From the NCBI RefSeq assembly GCF_017377795.1, contig NZ_JAFRDR010000007.1:186001-250000 (forward strand): a stretch of 64,000 nucleotides of DNA, written 5' to 3'. The notes below the pieces were generated by a model. The model had not been told where the DNA came from, did no database searches, and saw nothing but the letters and a program-made list of their open reading frames with translations. A program made the position numbers and the translations under genes. Below are positions 51,870-59,832 of the stretch, piece after piece; within the stretch, counting starts at the first letter, position 1; every line of letters starts with the position of its first letter. This DNA is from Williamsia soli. GTDB lineage: Bacteria > Actinomycetota > Actinomycetes > Mycobacteriales > Mycobacteriaceae.

Positions 51870-53381
51870 TCACCCCTCGGAAAGACCGGGGCGCAGGTCC
51901 ATCTCGCGGAACGGCTCGGTCACAGCGTCGGGATCGCCTTCGGGATCGGTCGTCATGCGACCGGGCCGGATGGCCGAGCGGGCGGTGAACAGAGCTCTGG
52001 TCGGACGGGTCGAGATACGCGGACGTCGCAGCGTACGGGCGATGAACTCACCGAGGGTCACCCCGGCGGCCAGGGAGCAGCCGACACCGATCGCCGATCC
52101 GATCGCGGTCAGGCCCTCGATCGTCTGCTGACTGAGGAGTCCGTAGAGGCCGCGATAGATCGCCAGACCGGGCAGAAGCGGTGTGATCCCTGCGACGGCC
52201 ACGACCAGCGGCGGCGTCAGCGCGCGGCGGGCGAGTAGACCACCGACGAGGCCGACCATCGCGGCGGCGATGCCTGCGGAGATGACGGGTCCGACGGTGA
52301 AGTGGTTGGCCACGGAGACGATCGCCGCACCCATCGCGCCGCCGAAGAAGGCGGTCGGGAGCGCTCGGGTCTCGGCGTAACTCGCCAGCGCGAACGCGGC
52401 GGCGGCCAGACCGCCGGCGATCACCCGGGCCGGTGTGGTCGCGAGATCGAACGACGTCGTCGAGGTGATGGTGGGCAGGAAGATGCCGGTGGCCTCCATC
52501 AACGTGATGGCGATACCGACACCACTGATGATGCCGCCGGTCATGATCAGTAGCTCGAAGAACCGCGCGCACCCGGTGATGGGTGCTCCGGTGATGGCGT
52601 CCTGCACCGAGCCGACCAACGAGAGCCCGGACAGCAGCACCACGACACCGGCGGCGATGACCTGGGACGGCATCAGGTCGAGCCCGAGGGATTCCTGGTT
52701 CTGATAGACCACCGCAGCCGGGATGACGGCGATGAAACCGCCCGTCATCTGCTGGAAGAACAGTGGGGTACCGATTTTGTTGAGCAGGCGGTTGGTGCGG
52801 TCGATCACCGCGGTTGTGAGAAACGCGACGACCGCGACGAGCCAGCCACCACCGAGCAACACCGAGAGCGCGGCGGCCATCGACGACCACGCCAGTGTCG
52901 CGACCCAGCGGCGGTACGGGTGGGGTGCGGCGATGATGGCGTCGATCACCTGATGGCCTTCATCGGGGTCGATGGCCAGGTTGCGGATCTTGCGCACAAG
53001 GCGGTCCACCGCGGCGAGCCGGGTGAAGTCGAGCGAGCGGTAGTGGACGGATTTCATCGCGGTGACCGGCGGCATCGCGCCGCCGCGGGTGGCACTGACC
53101 CAGATCGTGTTGTAGGTGACGTCCACCTCACAGTTCTCGACGCCGTAGATGCTCGCCACGAATCTGACCTGTGTCTGCGTGTCGATGGCACCGGTTCCGG
53201 AGTCGAGAAGAACCGCCCCGACCTTGATCGCGAGGTCGAGGACCTCGGTGACTGCCGCGTCGTTGGTGAGGTCGACGGGCTGCCTTGGCGACACCGCCGG
53301 CTCGAACGGCTCGATCGTGTCGATCGTCGCTCGGCGACTGCCGGCGAGGCGCTTACCGAGACTCGCGATATACTCGCGCAC
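51870..53381 (-). CDS. Threonine/serine exporter, ThrE family
   Basis: 503 aa. The N-terminal soluble ThrE domain (VTEVLDLAIKVGAVLLDSGTG; NCEVDVTYNTIWVS) is followed by about ten hydrophobic helices in two groups, as in single-chain Corynebacterium ThrE. It exports threonine and serine using the proton motive force. The GTG at 53381 is 8 nt from the 5' end of the divergent tRNA-Thr gene, and its Shine-Dalgarno AAGGAGG is the complement of the tRNA acceptor end. An internal start is possible if the promoter cannot lie inside the tRNA gene. Confidence 0.9.
   Translation of the reverse strand: MREYIASLGKRLAGSRRATIDTIEPFEPAVSPRQPVDLTNDAAVTEVLDLAIKVGAVLLDSGTGAIDTQTQVRFVASIYGVENCEVDVTYNTIWVSATRGGAMPPVTAMKSVHYRSLDFTRLAAVDRLVRKIRNLAIDPDEGHQVIDAIIAAPHPYRRWVATLAWSSMAAALSVLLGGGWLVAVVAFLTTAVIDRTNRLLNKIGTPLFFQQMTGGFIAVIPAAVVYQNQESLGLDLMPSQVIAAGVVVLLSGLSLVGSVQDAITGAPITGCARFFELLIMTGGIISGVGIAITLMEATGIFLPTITSTTSFDLATTPARVIAGGLAAAAFALASYAETRALPTAFFGGAMGAAIVSVANHFTVGPVISAGIAAAMVGLVGGLLARRALTPPLVVAVAGITPLLPGLAIYRGLYGLLSQQTIEGLTAIGSAIGVGCSLAAGVTLGEFIARTLRRPRISTRPTRALFTARSAIRPGRMTTDPEGDPDAVTEPFREMDLRPGLSEG
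53369..53374 (+). promoter_or_regulatory. -10 element of tRNA-Thr gene
   Basis: TATACT, ending 14 nt before the mature tRNA 5' end, within the first codons of the divergent exporter gene. The -35 is not clear. Confidence 0.45.
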
Positions 53382-53388
53382 GCAGTTT

Positions 53389-53460
53389 GCCTCCTTAGCT
53401 CAGTGGTAGAGCACTCGCCTTGTAAGCGAGCGGTCGTCAGTTCAATCCTGACAGGGGGCT
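53389..53460 (+). tRNA. tRNA-Thr (anticodon TGT)
   Basis: A 72-nt cloverleaf without encoded CCA. Acceptor GCCTCCT pairs with AGGGGGC; D-arm is GCTC-AGTGGTA-GAGC; the anticodon stem CTCGC/GCGAG encloses CTTGTAA with anticodon TGT; the T-arm is GTCAG-TTCAATC-CTGAC. The discriminator is T. It reads ACA codons, which are rare in this GC-rich genome. It lies head-to-head with the threonine/serine exporter gene. Confidence 0.95.
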
Positions 53461-53622
53461 CCGAGATTTCGACCGTCCGCAGATGCACCCCGTGTGCAGC
53501 GTAGGAGTCATTGTTGGGGGTTTCAACGTGCCTCCCGACACGCCTGAGTTCACCGCCGATTGCTAGGTTGACCGGTGCGGTCGCCGGTCGGCGCCGCACC
53601 CCGCTCCTCGGAGGTCTCTCGC

Positions 53623-54861
53623 GTGAAATCGCCGGTCCCTGATTACCTGCGTGAGGTCCTCGACGGCCTCGTCGACGACCGTGACGGTGCAGTCGCCGAT
53701 TACATACCGGATCTCGCGAACGCGAACCCCGACGTCTTCGGTGTCGCGATGACGACGGTGGACGGCCGGACCCACGCGGCGGGCGACGACGAGGTGGAGT
53801 TCTCCATCCAGTCCATCTCGAAACCGTTCGCCTACGCCGCAGCACTCACCGACCGCGGCTTCGACACCGTGCTGAACACCGTCGGCGTCGAACCGTCGGG
53901 GGAGGCGTTCAACGAGTTGTCCCTCGAGGGCGATTCGTGTCGGCCGAAGAACCCGATGATCAACGCAGGCGCCATCGCGACCCATTTCCTGCTGCTGAAG
54001 TCTGGTGCGAGTGTGACGGACCGCGTCGATCGCGCCCTGGAGTTCTTCTCCGAGCTGGCCGATCGCACGCTGTCGATCGACGAGTCGGTGTGCCGCTCCG
54101 AACTCGACACCGCCGACCGTAATCTCTCGATCGCCCACATGCTCCGCAACTACGGCGTCATCGACGTCGACGCCCATGACGTGGTCGAGGGGTACACCAG
54201 GCAGTGCTCCATCAAGGTGACCGTCCGGGACCTCGCGGTCATGGGCGCGACCCTGGCCAACGCCGGGGTCCACCCGGTGACCGGACGCCGGGTGGTGGCC
54301 ACCGATGTGGCCCGCCAGACGCTGGCGGTGATGACCGGCTGCGGTATGTACGACGCCGCGGGCCACTGGCTCACCACGGTCGGTATCCCGGCGAAAAGTG
54401 GTGTGGCAGGTGGTCTTCTGGGGGCTCTGCCCGGCCAACTCGGTATCGGGGTCGTCTCCCCGCGGCTCGACGCGCACGGCAACAGCGTGCGCGGGGTGAA
54501 AATGTTTCAGCGGATGTCGGCTGACATGGGCATGCATCTGATGGACGCCGAACCCTACGGATCCACCGTGCTGCGCAGTGTCCGCCGCGATTCCGACGAG
54601 CTCGTGTTCGAACTGCAGGGCGTCGTCCAGTTCACCGGCGCCGAGACAGTGCTCGATGCCTTGGAGCTCGACGAATCAGACGCGAATACAGTTGTTTTCG
54701 ACCTGAACCGGGTCGACCGGCTCAGCGATGTCGGCAGGCGGATGGTGCTGGAGGGTATGCGCCGCGTCCGCCTCGACGGCCGCGAGGTGGTTCTCATCGA
54801 CCGCGACGGTGTTTTGCCCGATGCGGACCTCGGCGACGGGACCTATCCACAGACCCGGTGA
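53623..54861 (+). CDS. glsA: Glutaminase with C-terminal STAS domain
   Basis: 412 aa. The N-terminal serine-dependent glutaminase (about 1-300) has the S64-x-x-K67 motif in FSIQSISKPF, plus KNPMINAGAI and GVAGGLLGALPGQ. It hydrolyses glutamine to glutamate and ammonia. A C-terminal STAS-like domain (FELQGVVQFTGAETVLDAL; TVVFDLNRVDRLSDVGRR) is a regulatory add-on found in some actinobacterial GlsA proteins. The GTG at 53623 has GGAGG 9 nt upstream; an upstream GTG (53575) lacks one. Confidence 0.92.
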   Translation: MKSPVPDYLREVLDGLVDDRDGAVADYIPDLANANPDVFGVAMTTVDGRTHAAGDDEVEFSIQSISKPFAYAAALTDRGFDTVLNTVGVEPSGEAFNELSLEGDSCRPKNPMINAGAIATHFLLLKSGASVTDRVDRALEFFSELADRTLSIDESVCRSELDTADRNLSIAHMLRNYGVIDVDAHDVVEGYTRQCSIKVTVRDLAVMGATLANAGVHPVTGRRVVATDVARQTLAVMTGCGMYDAAGHWLTTVGIPAKSGVAGGLLGALPGQLGIGVVSPRLDAHGNSVRGVKMFQRMSADMGMHLMDAEPYGSTVLRSVRRDSDELVFELQGVVQFTGAETVLDALELDESDANTVVFDLNRVDRLSDVGRRMVLEGMRRVRLDGREVVLIDRDGVLPDADLGDGTYPQTR

Positions 54862-54879
54862 GGGCCGGGTGTGCGTCGA

Positions 54880-55371
54880 TCAGGTCGCGGTCGGAAAAAC
54901 CCTCTGCGACATGACCGGGGCGAACCAGAGCCGCGACATGTCCATCGAGTCGGTCCGTTTGGCGTCGGTCGGTACGAGGCCGTGGTCCACACCGCCGGGT
55001 GACCAGTGGTCGTGAAGGTCCTCTGCGGCGAAGATGAACGGCAGCCAGTCGGTCATCTCGTCAGCCCGGGTGAATCCGCCTGCGATCGCCCACTCGACGT
55101 TCTCGGTGCTGTAGGTGAAGAAGTGGTCGCCGTAGGTGGGGCTCACACCGTCGCCGATGAGCGCGGTCAGCACGAACCACTCCGTTGCCTCGAGCACTTC
55201 CGGGGTGGCCAGGTGCTGGGCCAGGGCGTAGTGGCTGTCGATGGAGGCCACCGCGAGTTTTTCGTCGTAGTAGACCTCTGAGTGGCTGATCTCGGGTCCC
55301 GTCCCGACGCGGGCGTGATCGGGCATGCCGAGAACGAAGTACGCGCTGCGCGGTGTCACTGCGGGTCCCAT
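54880..55371 (-). CDS. Conserved hypothetical protein (163 aa)
   Basis: Not recognised. Begins MGPAVTPRSAYFVLGMPDHA, contains SHSEVYYDEKLAVASIDSHYALAQHL, TYSTENVEWAIAGGFTRADEM and ends SRLWFAPVMSQRVFP. Soluble, moderately acidic, no signal peptide. ATG 55371 is preferred because it lies 6 nt after CACAAT, a plausible -10; GTG 55386 is in frame. Convergent with glsA with an 18-nt gap. Confidence 0.68.
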   Translation of the reverse strand: MGPAVTPRSAYFVLGMPDHARVGTGPEISHSEVYYDEKLAVASIDSHYALAQHLATPEVLEATEWFVLTALIGDGVSPTYGDHFFTYSTENVEWAIAGGFTRADEMTDWLPFIFAAEDLHDHWSPGGVDHGLVPTDAKRTDSMDMSRLWFAPVMSQRVFPTAT

Positions 55372-55458
55372 GGACGCATTGTGCACCCGAAGTGGTCTGC
55401 GCGTCGGCGGGCCGCGCGGGTCGTCGGCGGGGAGATCGCGGAACGATACGATGACGCC

Positions 55459-55845
55459 ATGTCATCTGTGCAGATCAATGGGGATCAGGGCGGCCACACG
55501 CGGAGCGCTACAGTCCCGCCGGGAACGCTCATCTTCACCGCGGGAGCCGCGCCGATCGACGCCGACGGGCAGACGGTCTACCCGGGTGACGTGAGCAGAC
55601 AGGCCGCTCAGTGCATGGCCAATCTGTCCGCAGCCGTCGAAGAGGCCGGGGCGTCGCTCGACGATGTCGTGAAGGTGACGGTGTTCGTCGCCGAGAATCT
55701 CCAGGCAGATCTGAGCGTCGCGTGGGACGTGGTGACCGAGGCGTTCGGTGCGCACAAACCGGCAGGGTCACTGCTCGGTGTGACGGTGCTGGCCTATGAC
55801 GATCAGCTCGTGGAGATCGAGGCCGTGGCGGTCGTTCCCGCCTGA
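55459..55845 (+). CDS. RidA/YjgF/Rid family protein
   Basis: 128 aa of the YjgF/YER057c/UK114 fold (GTLIFTAGAAPIDADG; QAAQCMANLSAAVEEAGASLDDVVKVTVFV). True RidA enzymes keep an Arg in the IPR(S/V)... or RVEIEA segment for 2-aminoacrylate binding; here the end reads LVEIEAVAVVPA with no such Arg, so it may belong to another Rid subfamily. The ATG at 55459 is 6 nt after TACGAT (55447-55452). The next gene starts inside its stop (TGATG). Confidence 0.85.
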   Translation: MSSVQINGDQGGHTRSATVPPGTLIFTAGAAPIDADGQTVYPGDVSRQAAQCMANLSAAVEEAGASLDDVVKVTVFVAENLQADLSVAWDVVTEAFGAHKPAGSLLGVTVLAYDDQLVEIEAVAVVPA

Positions 55846-57026
55846 TGGGCCGCCTGGCGATCAGTACCGAGCAGCGGCGCGCGCGTTTGCTGCGCCGTCA
55901 TGGATTGGTCCCCGAGACGTATGCCCAGACGGCTGAGGGGGTCGCCGACGCGGTCGTCGGCCTGCACGCCACCACCGCCTCGACGGTGTACCTGTCGACC
56001 TGGGCCCGGATGGGATCGTTCGACATCCCCGAGCTCGATCGCGCGCTCTATGTCGACCGCACTCTCGTCAAGCAACTCGCGATGCGTCGCACCCTCTTCG
56101 TCTTCGGCAGGCCTGCCCTCGCCGACGCCGTCAGCGCGGTGGGTACGAGGGTGGCCGCCAGTGAACGCACCAACATGCTGCGCGATCTGCGGCGCAGTGA
56201 CGACTTCCCCGATCCGGAAGGCTGGATCGAGACCGCGCGCGAGGCCGTCACCGGGGCTCTGACCGGCGGCAGGACCGCGTCGTCGACAGAGCTGCGCAAG
56301 GAACTGCCCGCCCTGGAGGGCGTCATCCGGCACGGTGAGGGCAAAGCCTGGTCGGGCGTCGCGGGGATGGGTCCGCGGGTCCTCAGTCACATGTGCGCCG
56401 GCGGGACCATCGTGCGGGGTCCCAACGACGGGAACTGGCTGCGGTCGCGGCCCAAGTGGTCGTCGATGACCGATTGGCTCGGTGAGCCGCTCCGGATCGA
56501 CGATCCCGAGACCGGACACAGAAACCTGATCCGCCGGTACCTGCAGCGGTTCGGTCCTGCCACCGAAACCGATGTGGTGTGGTGGCTCGGGTCAACGAAA
56601 ACAGCTGTGCGCACCGCCCTTTCGCAGCTCGAAGTGGTCGAGGTGGATCTCGAGGGTGGTCAGCTCGGGTACGTGCTGCCCGACGATCTCGAGCCGGTCG
56701 ATGCGGTGGAACCGGCAGCGCTGGTACTTCCGGAACTGGATCCGACAGTGATGGGCTGGAAGCAGCGCGACTGGTACCTGGGGTCGCACGCTCCGCACCT
56801 GTTCGACAGAAACGGTAACGGTGGGCAGACACTCTGGTGGGACGGACGCATCGTCGGTGGCTGGTATCAGCGGGCCGACGGCTCCATCGGGACGCACTTG
56901 CTGGAGAAGGTGAACCGGGCGGCCACGAAGGCGGTGAAGGTTCGTGCGGAGGAATTGTCGGCGTGGCTGGGAGATCATCGGCCGAAACCCGGGTATCCGG
57001 CGCCGTTCCTCAAAGACTTCACTTAG
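55845..57026 (+). CDS. Winged-helix DNA-binding domain protein (HTH_42/AlkZ-like)
   Basis: 393 aa of the family containing the DNA-crosslink glycosylase AlkZ (YcaQ). It begins RRARLLRRHGL with GVADAVVGLHATTASTVYLS, and has later winged-helix segments (RYLQRFGPATETDVVWWLG; VLPELDPTVMGW). The Q-x-D/Q catalytic motif of AlkZ is not evident, so repair activity is uncertain; many actinobacterial members are uncharacterised. The start overlaps the RidA stop by one base. Ends just before the PhoP box. Confidence 0.75.
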   Translation: MGRLAISTEQRRARLLRRHGLVPETYAQTAEGVADAVVGLHATTASTVYLSTWARMGSFDIPELDRALYVDRTLVKQLAMRRTLFVFGRPALADAVSAVGTRVAASERTNMLRDLRRSDDFPDPEGWIETAREAVTGALTGGRTASSTELRKELPALEGVIRHGEGKAWSGVAGMGPRVLSHMCAGGTIVRGPNDGNWLRSRPKWSSMTDWLGEPLRIDDPETGHRNLIRRYLQRFGPATETDVVWWLGSTKTAVRTALSQLEVVEVDLEGGQLGYVLPDDLEPVDAVEPAALVLPELDPTVMGWKQRDWYLGSHAPHLFDRNGNGGQTLWWDGRIVGGWYQRADGSIGTHLLEKVNRAATKAVKVRAEELSAWLGDHRPKPGYPAPFLKDFT

Positions 57027-57033
57027 TTCAGGT

Positions 57034-57051
57034 TCACAGGAACCTCCCAGC
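57034..57051 (+). promoter_or_regulatory. PhoP-box-like direct repeat upstream of phoP
   Basis: TCACAGG-AACC-TCCCAGC: two 7-bp repeats with 4-bp spacing, each one base from the PhoP consensus TCACAGC-N4-TCACAGC. It lies 45 nt before the phoP start and just after the preceding gene's stop. This arrangement suggests autoregulation, as described for mycobacterial phoP. Confidence 0.6.
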
Positions 57052-57095
57052 TTGTCGGCAGAATGTGGAGAAGTAGGTCAGGCAAGGTGGGTGGC

Positions 57096-57794
57096 ATGAG
57101 TGATCAGGGTGCCCGCGTGCTGGTTGTCGACGACGAACCGAACATCCGCGAATTGTTGTCGGTGTCGCTGAAGTTCCAGGGCTTCGAGATCCAGACCGCT
57201 GCCGACGGGCCCGCAGCGCTTGATCGCGCACGCACCTTCCGGCCCGACGCGCTCATCCTCGACGTGATGATGCCGGGTATGGACGGGTTCGGGCTCCTGC
57301 GCCGACTGCGTGCAGACGGCGTCGAGGCGCCCGCACTGTTTCTCACCGCCCGGGATTCGTTGGAAGACAAGGTGACCGGCCTGACCATCGGCGGCGATGA
57401 CTACGTCACGAAGCCGTTCAGCCTGGAAGAAGTCGTTGCACGACTGCGGGTGCTGTTGCGACGCGGTGGTTATGGTGACAAGCCGGAGCAGAGCCCACGG
57501 ATCTCGTTTGCCGACATCGAACTCGACGACGACACCCATGAGGTCTGGAAGGACGGCGAACTGGTGTCGCTGTCGCCCACAGAATTCACGCTCCTGCGTT
57601 ACTTCATGATCAACGCGGGCACGGTGCTGTCGAAGCCGAGGATCCTCGACCACGTGTGGAACTACGACTTCGGCGGTGAGGTCAATGTCGTCGAGTCGTA
57701 CGTATCCTACCTGCGGCGCAAGGTCGACACCGGAGACAAACGCCTCATCCACACCCTGCGCGGTGTCGGCTACGTGATGCGCGAGCCCCGATGA
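57096..57794 (+). CDS. phoP: Response regulator PhoP
   Basis: 232-aa OmpR/PhoB-type regulator. The receiver has VLVVDDEPNIRELLSVSLKF, phospho-acceptor D56 in LILDVMMPG, FLTARDS and YVTKPFSLEEVVA. The C-terminal winged helix ends VVESYVSYLRRKVD and HTLRGVGYVMR. Near-identical to M. tuberculosis PhoP over the receiver. PhoP controls envelope lipids, pH and hypoxia responses in mycobacteria. The ATG at 57096 follows a weak AAGGTGG. Overlaps phoR by 4 nt. Confidence 0.95.
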   Translation: MSDQGARVLVVDDEPNIRELLSVSLKFQGFEIQTAADGPAALDRARTFRPDALILDVMMPGMDGFGLLRRLRADGVEAPALFLTARDSLEDKVTGLTIGGDDYVTKPFSLEEVVARLRVLLRRGGYGDKPEQSPRISFADIELDDDTHEVWKDGELVSLSPTEFTLLRYFMINAGTVLSKPRILDHVWNYDFGGEVNVVESYVSYLRRKVDTGDKRLIHTLRGVGYVMREPR

Positions 57795-59251
57795 CCCAGC
57801 TTGCCGCGCCGACGCCCACATCGCCTCGGCGCGGTGTGCCACTGCGGTTTTCGCTGGTGGCCCTGACCCTCGTCCTCGTGATTCTGGGCCTGCTGGTGTC
57901 AGGGGTTGCCGTCACCTCTGCGATGAAGAACAACCTGATGGACCGCACCGACAAGTCGCTGCGAGAGGCATCGGAGAGCTTCGCACGACCGCGGGATCTG
58001 CCGCCTCAAGACATCGGATCCCCGGATGATCAGAACGGTCGTCCGCCGTCGCCGTTCTTCGTGCAGATTCACCGTGCCGACGGCACCGTCATGACGATCA
58101 ACGACGTCGGAGGCGAGCCGGACCTGCGCGACCTCAGTGGTGCGGGCAGCGATCCGGTCACCGTGAACTCGGCGGATGGCGGTGAACCGAGCTGGCGGGT
58201 CATCGAGACGACCTCGCCGTTCGGCACATCGGTCGTCGCGGTGAAACTGACCGACGTCGACGACACCGTCACCCGGCTGATCTGGCTACAGGTCGGTATC
58301 GGTGCCGGAGTGATCCTGTTGGTCGGTGCGCTGGGATATCTGTTGGTACGCACCAGCTTACGGCCGCTGCAGCGGGTCGAGAACACCGCGCAGGAGATCG
58401 CGGCGGGGAATCTCGACCAGCGAGTTCCGCCTGCCGCGGCCAACACCGAGGTCGGCCATCTCGCGGCGTCGCTCAACACGATGTTGCACCAGATCCAGGG
58501 GGCGTTCGCCGCCACCGCCGCATCCGAAGAGCAGGCCCGCCGTTCCGAGGACAACATGCGCCGCTTCGTCGCCGACGCCAGCCACGAACTCCGGACCCCG
58601 CTGACCTCGATCAAGGGCTTCTCCGAGCTCTACCGCCAAGGCGCGATGACCGACGCGAACCAGGTGATGTCGCGAATCGAGACCGAAGCCGGCCGCATGG
58701 GACTGCTGGTCGAGGATCTGCTGATGCTGGCCCGACTCGACGCCCGAAGACCCCTCGAACTGGCGCCGGTCGACCTGCTCGCGCTGGCATCCGAGGTGGC
58801 GCACGGCGCCAAGGCCGCAGCGCCCGAGCGGACCGTGACGATCGATGTCTTCGACGGCCCGGGCATCCCCGAGGTGATGGGCGATGCCGGCCGTCTCGCC
58901 CAGGTGCTGAGCAACCTGATTGGCAACGCCATCCGGCACACCCCCGACGACGCCACGATCACGGTCCGGATCGGCACGGTCGATTCGGATGCGGTGATGT
59001 CGGTGACCGACACCGGCCCGGGACTGAGCGAACAGGACAGGGCCCGGGTGTTCGAACGGTTCTACCGCGCAGACGCATCGCGGCAACGCACAGAAAGTTC
59101 AGCTGGAAGCGGACTCGGGCTGTCGATCGTCGCGGCACTGGTTGCAGCTCACGGCGGCACGGTCGGGGTCGATTCCGAACCTGGCCAAGGTGCGACCTTC
59201 TGGGTGCGGCTACCGCGTGAGGCGGGTCCGCAAGATCAGGTCAGTCGCTGA
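57791..59251 (+). CDS. phoR: Sensor histidine kinase PhoR
   Basis: 486 aa. Two transmembrane helices (LVALTLVLVILGLLVSGVAV; VGIGAGVILLVGALGYLLV) flank a periplasmic sensor of about 120 residues. HAMP follows, then the H-box DASHELRTPLTSIKG with H265, and the N, G1, F and G2 boxes (NLIGNAIRHTP; DTGPGLS; RVFERFYRAD; GSGLGLSIVAAL). Translationally coupled to phoP (ATGA). Ends overlapping the convergent HIT gene by 11 nt. Confidence 0.95.
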   Translation: MTQLAAPTPTSPRRGVPLRFSLVALTLVLVILGLLVSGVAVTSAMKNNLMDRTDKSLREASESFARPRDLPPQDIGSPDDQNGRPPSPFFVQIHRADGTVMTINDVGGEPDLRDLSGAGSDPVTVNSADGGEPSWRVIETTSPFGTSVVAVKLTDVDDTVTRLIWLQVGIGAGVILLVGALGYLLVRTSLRPLQRVENTAQEIAAGNLDQRVPPAAANTEVGHLAASLNTMLHQIQGAFAATAASEEQARRSEDNMRRFVADASHELRTPLTSIKGFSELYRQGAMTDANQVMSRIETEAGRMGLLVEDLLMLARLDARRPLELAPVDLLALASEVAHGAKAAAPERTVTIDVFDGPGIPEVMGDAGRLAQVLSNLIGNAIRHTPDDATITVRIGTVDSDAVMSVTDTGPGLSEQDRARVFERFYRADASRQRTESSAGSGLGLSIVAALVAAHGGTVGVDSEPGQGATFWVRLPREAGPQDQVSR

Positions 59252-59666
59252 CGTACTGCTCGTGGCCCTGCTCGCGTAGCTTCGTGCGGATCTTGTCGGC
59301 GACCGCATCAAGCGCCGCCGGATCGGGATCCTGATCCGCGGTCGCCAGGTCGAAGGTCTCGATCTGCCACGCCGGGAACACGTGAACATGCAGGTGAGGT
59401 ACTTCGAGTCCCGCGATCAGCAAACCCATCCGCGGTGCGTCGAACGCGCTCTTCACAGCCTGACCGACGGTCTGCGCGACGGTGTTGATCTTCGCGAACA
59501 ACGCGGGTTCGACGCTCTCCCAGTGATCGATCTCCTGGCGCGGCACCACGAGCAGGTGCCCATCGGTGACCGGATTGATCGTCAGGAACGAGACGACGTC
59601 GTCGTCCTTCCACACAAACCGTCCGGGGATGTCTCCGTTGATTATCTTTGAGAAAACAGATGCCAT
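59241..59666 (-). CDS. HIT-family protein (Rv0759c-like)
   Basis: 141 aa of the histidine triad nucleotide-binding family: FSKIINGDIPGRFVW, INPVTDGHLLVVPR and the His triad in VPHLHVHVFP. Members hydrolyse nucleotidyl phosphoramidates or adenylates; the physiological substrate is unknown. Gene order phoP-phoR-HIT matches M. tuberculosis. The ATG at 59666 is 7 nt after TATGAT (complement of 59674-59679). Confidence 0.92.
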   Translation of the reverse strand: MASVFSKIINGDIPGRFVWKDDDVVSFLTINPVTDGHLLVVPRQEIDHWESVEPALFAKINTVAQTVGQAVKSAFDAPRMGLLIAGLEVPHLHVHVFPAWQIETFDLATADQDPDPAALDAVADKIRTKLREQGHEQYVSD

Positions 59667-59795
59667 AAGGCGAATCATACGGGTCAGCCTGGAAAACTAT
59701 ACCTCATGGCACTCTGAAACGAACATCCGATCTCCACCGAGACGAGTGTATCTGCCAGCGCAGCCAGTGTGATGAGAGATTGAGAACTCGAAGGT

Positions 59796-59811
59796 AACCT
59801 CATAACCTCAT
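59796..59811 (+). repeat. Tandem AACCTCAT repeat in promoter of NACHT gene
   Basis: Two adjacent 8-bp copies at 59796-59803 and 59804-59811, with a third ACCTCAT at 59701-59707. They precede a possible -10 CATAGT (59809-59814) and the GGGAGGG ribosome site of the NLR-like gene. Possibly a regulator binding site. Confidence 0.4.
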
Positions 59812-59832
59812 AGTTGTCGGGAGGGAACGCAT

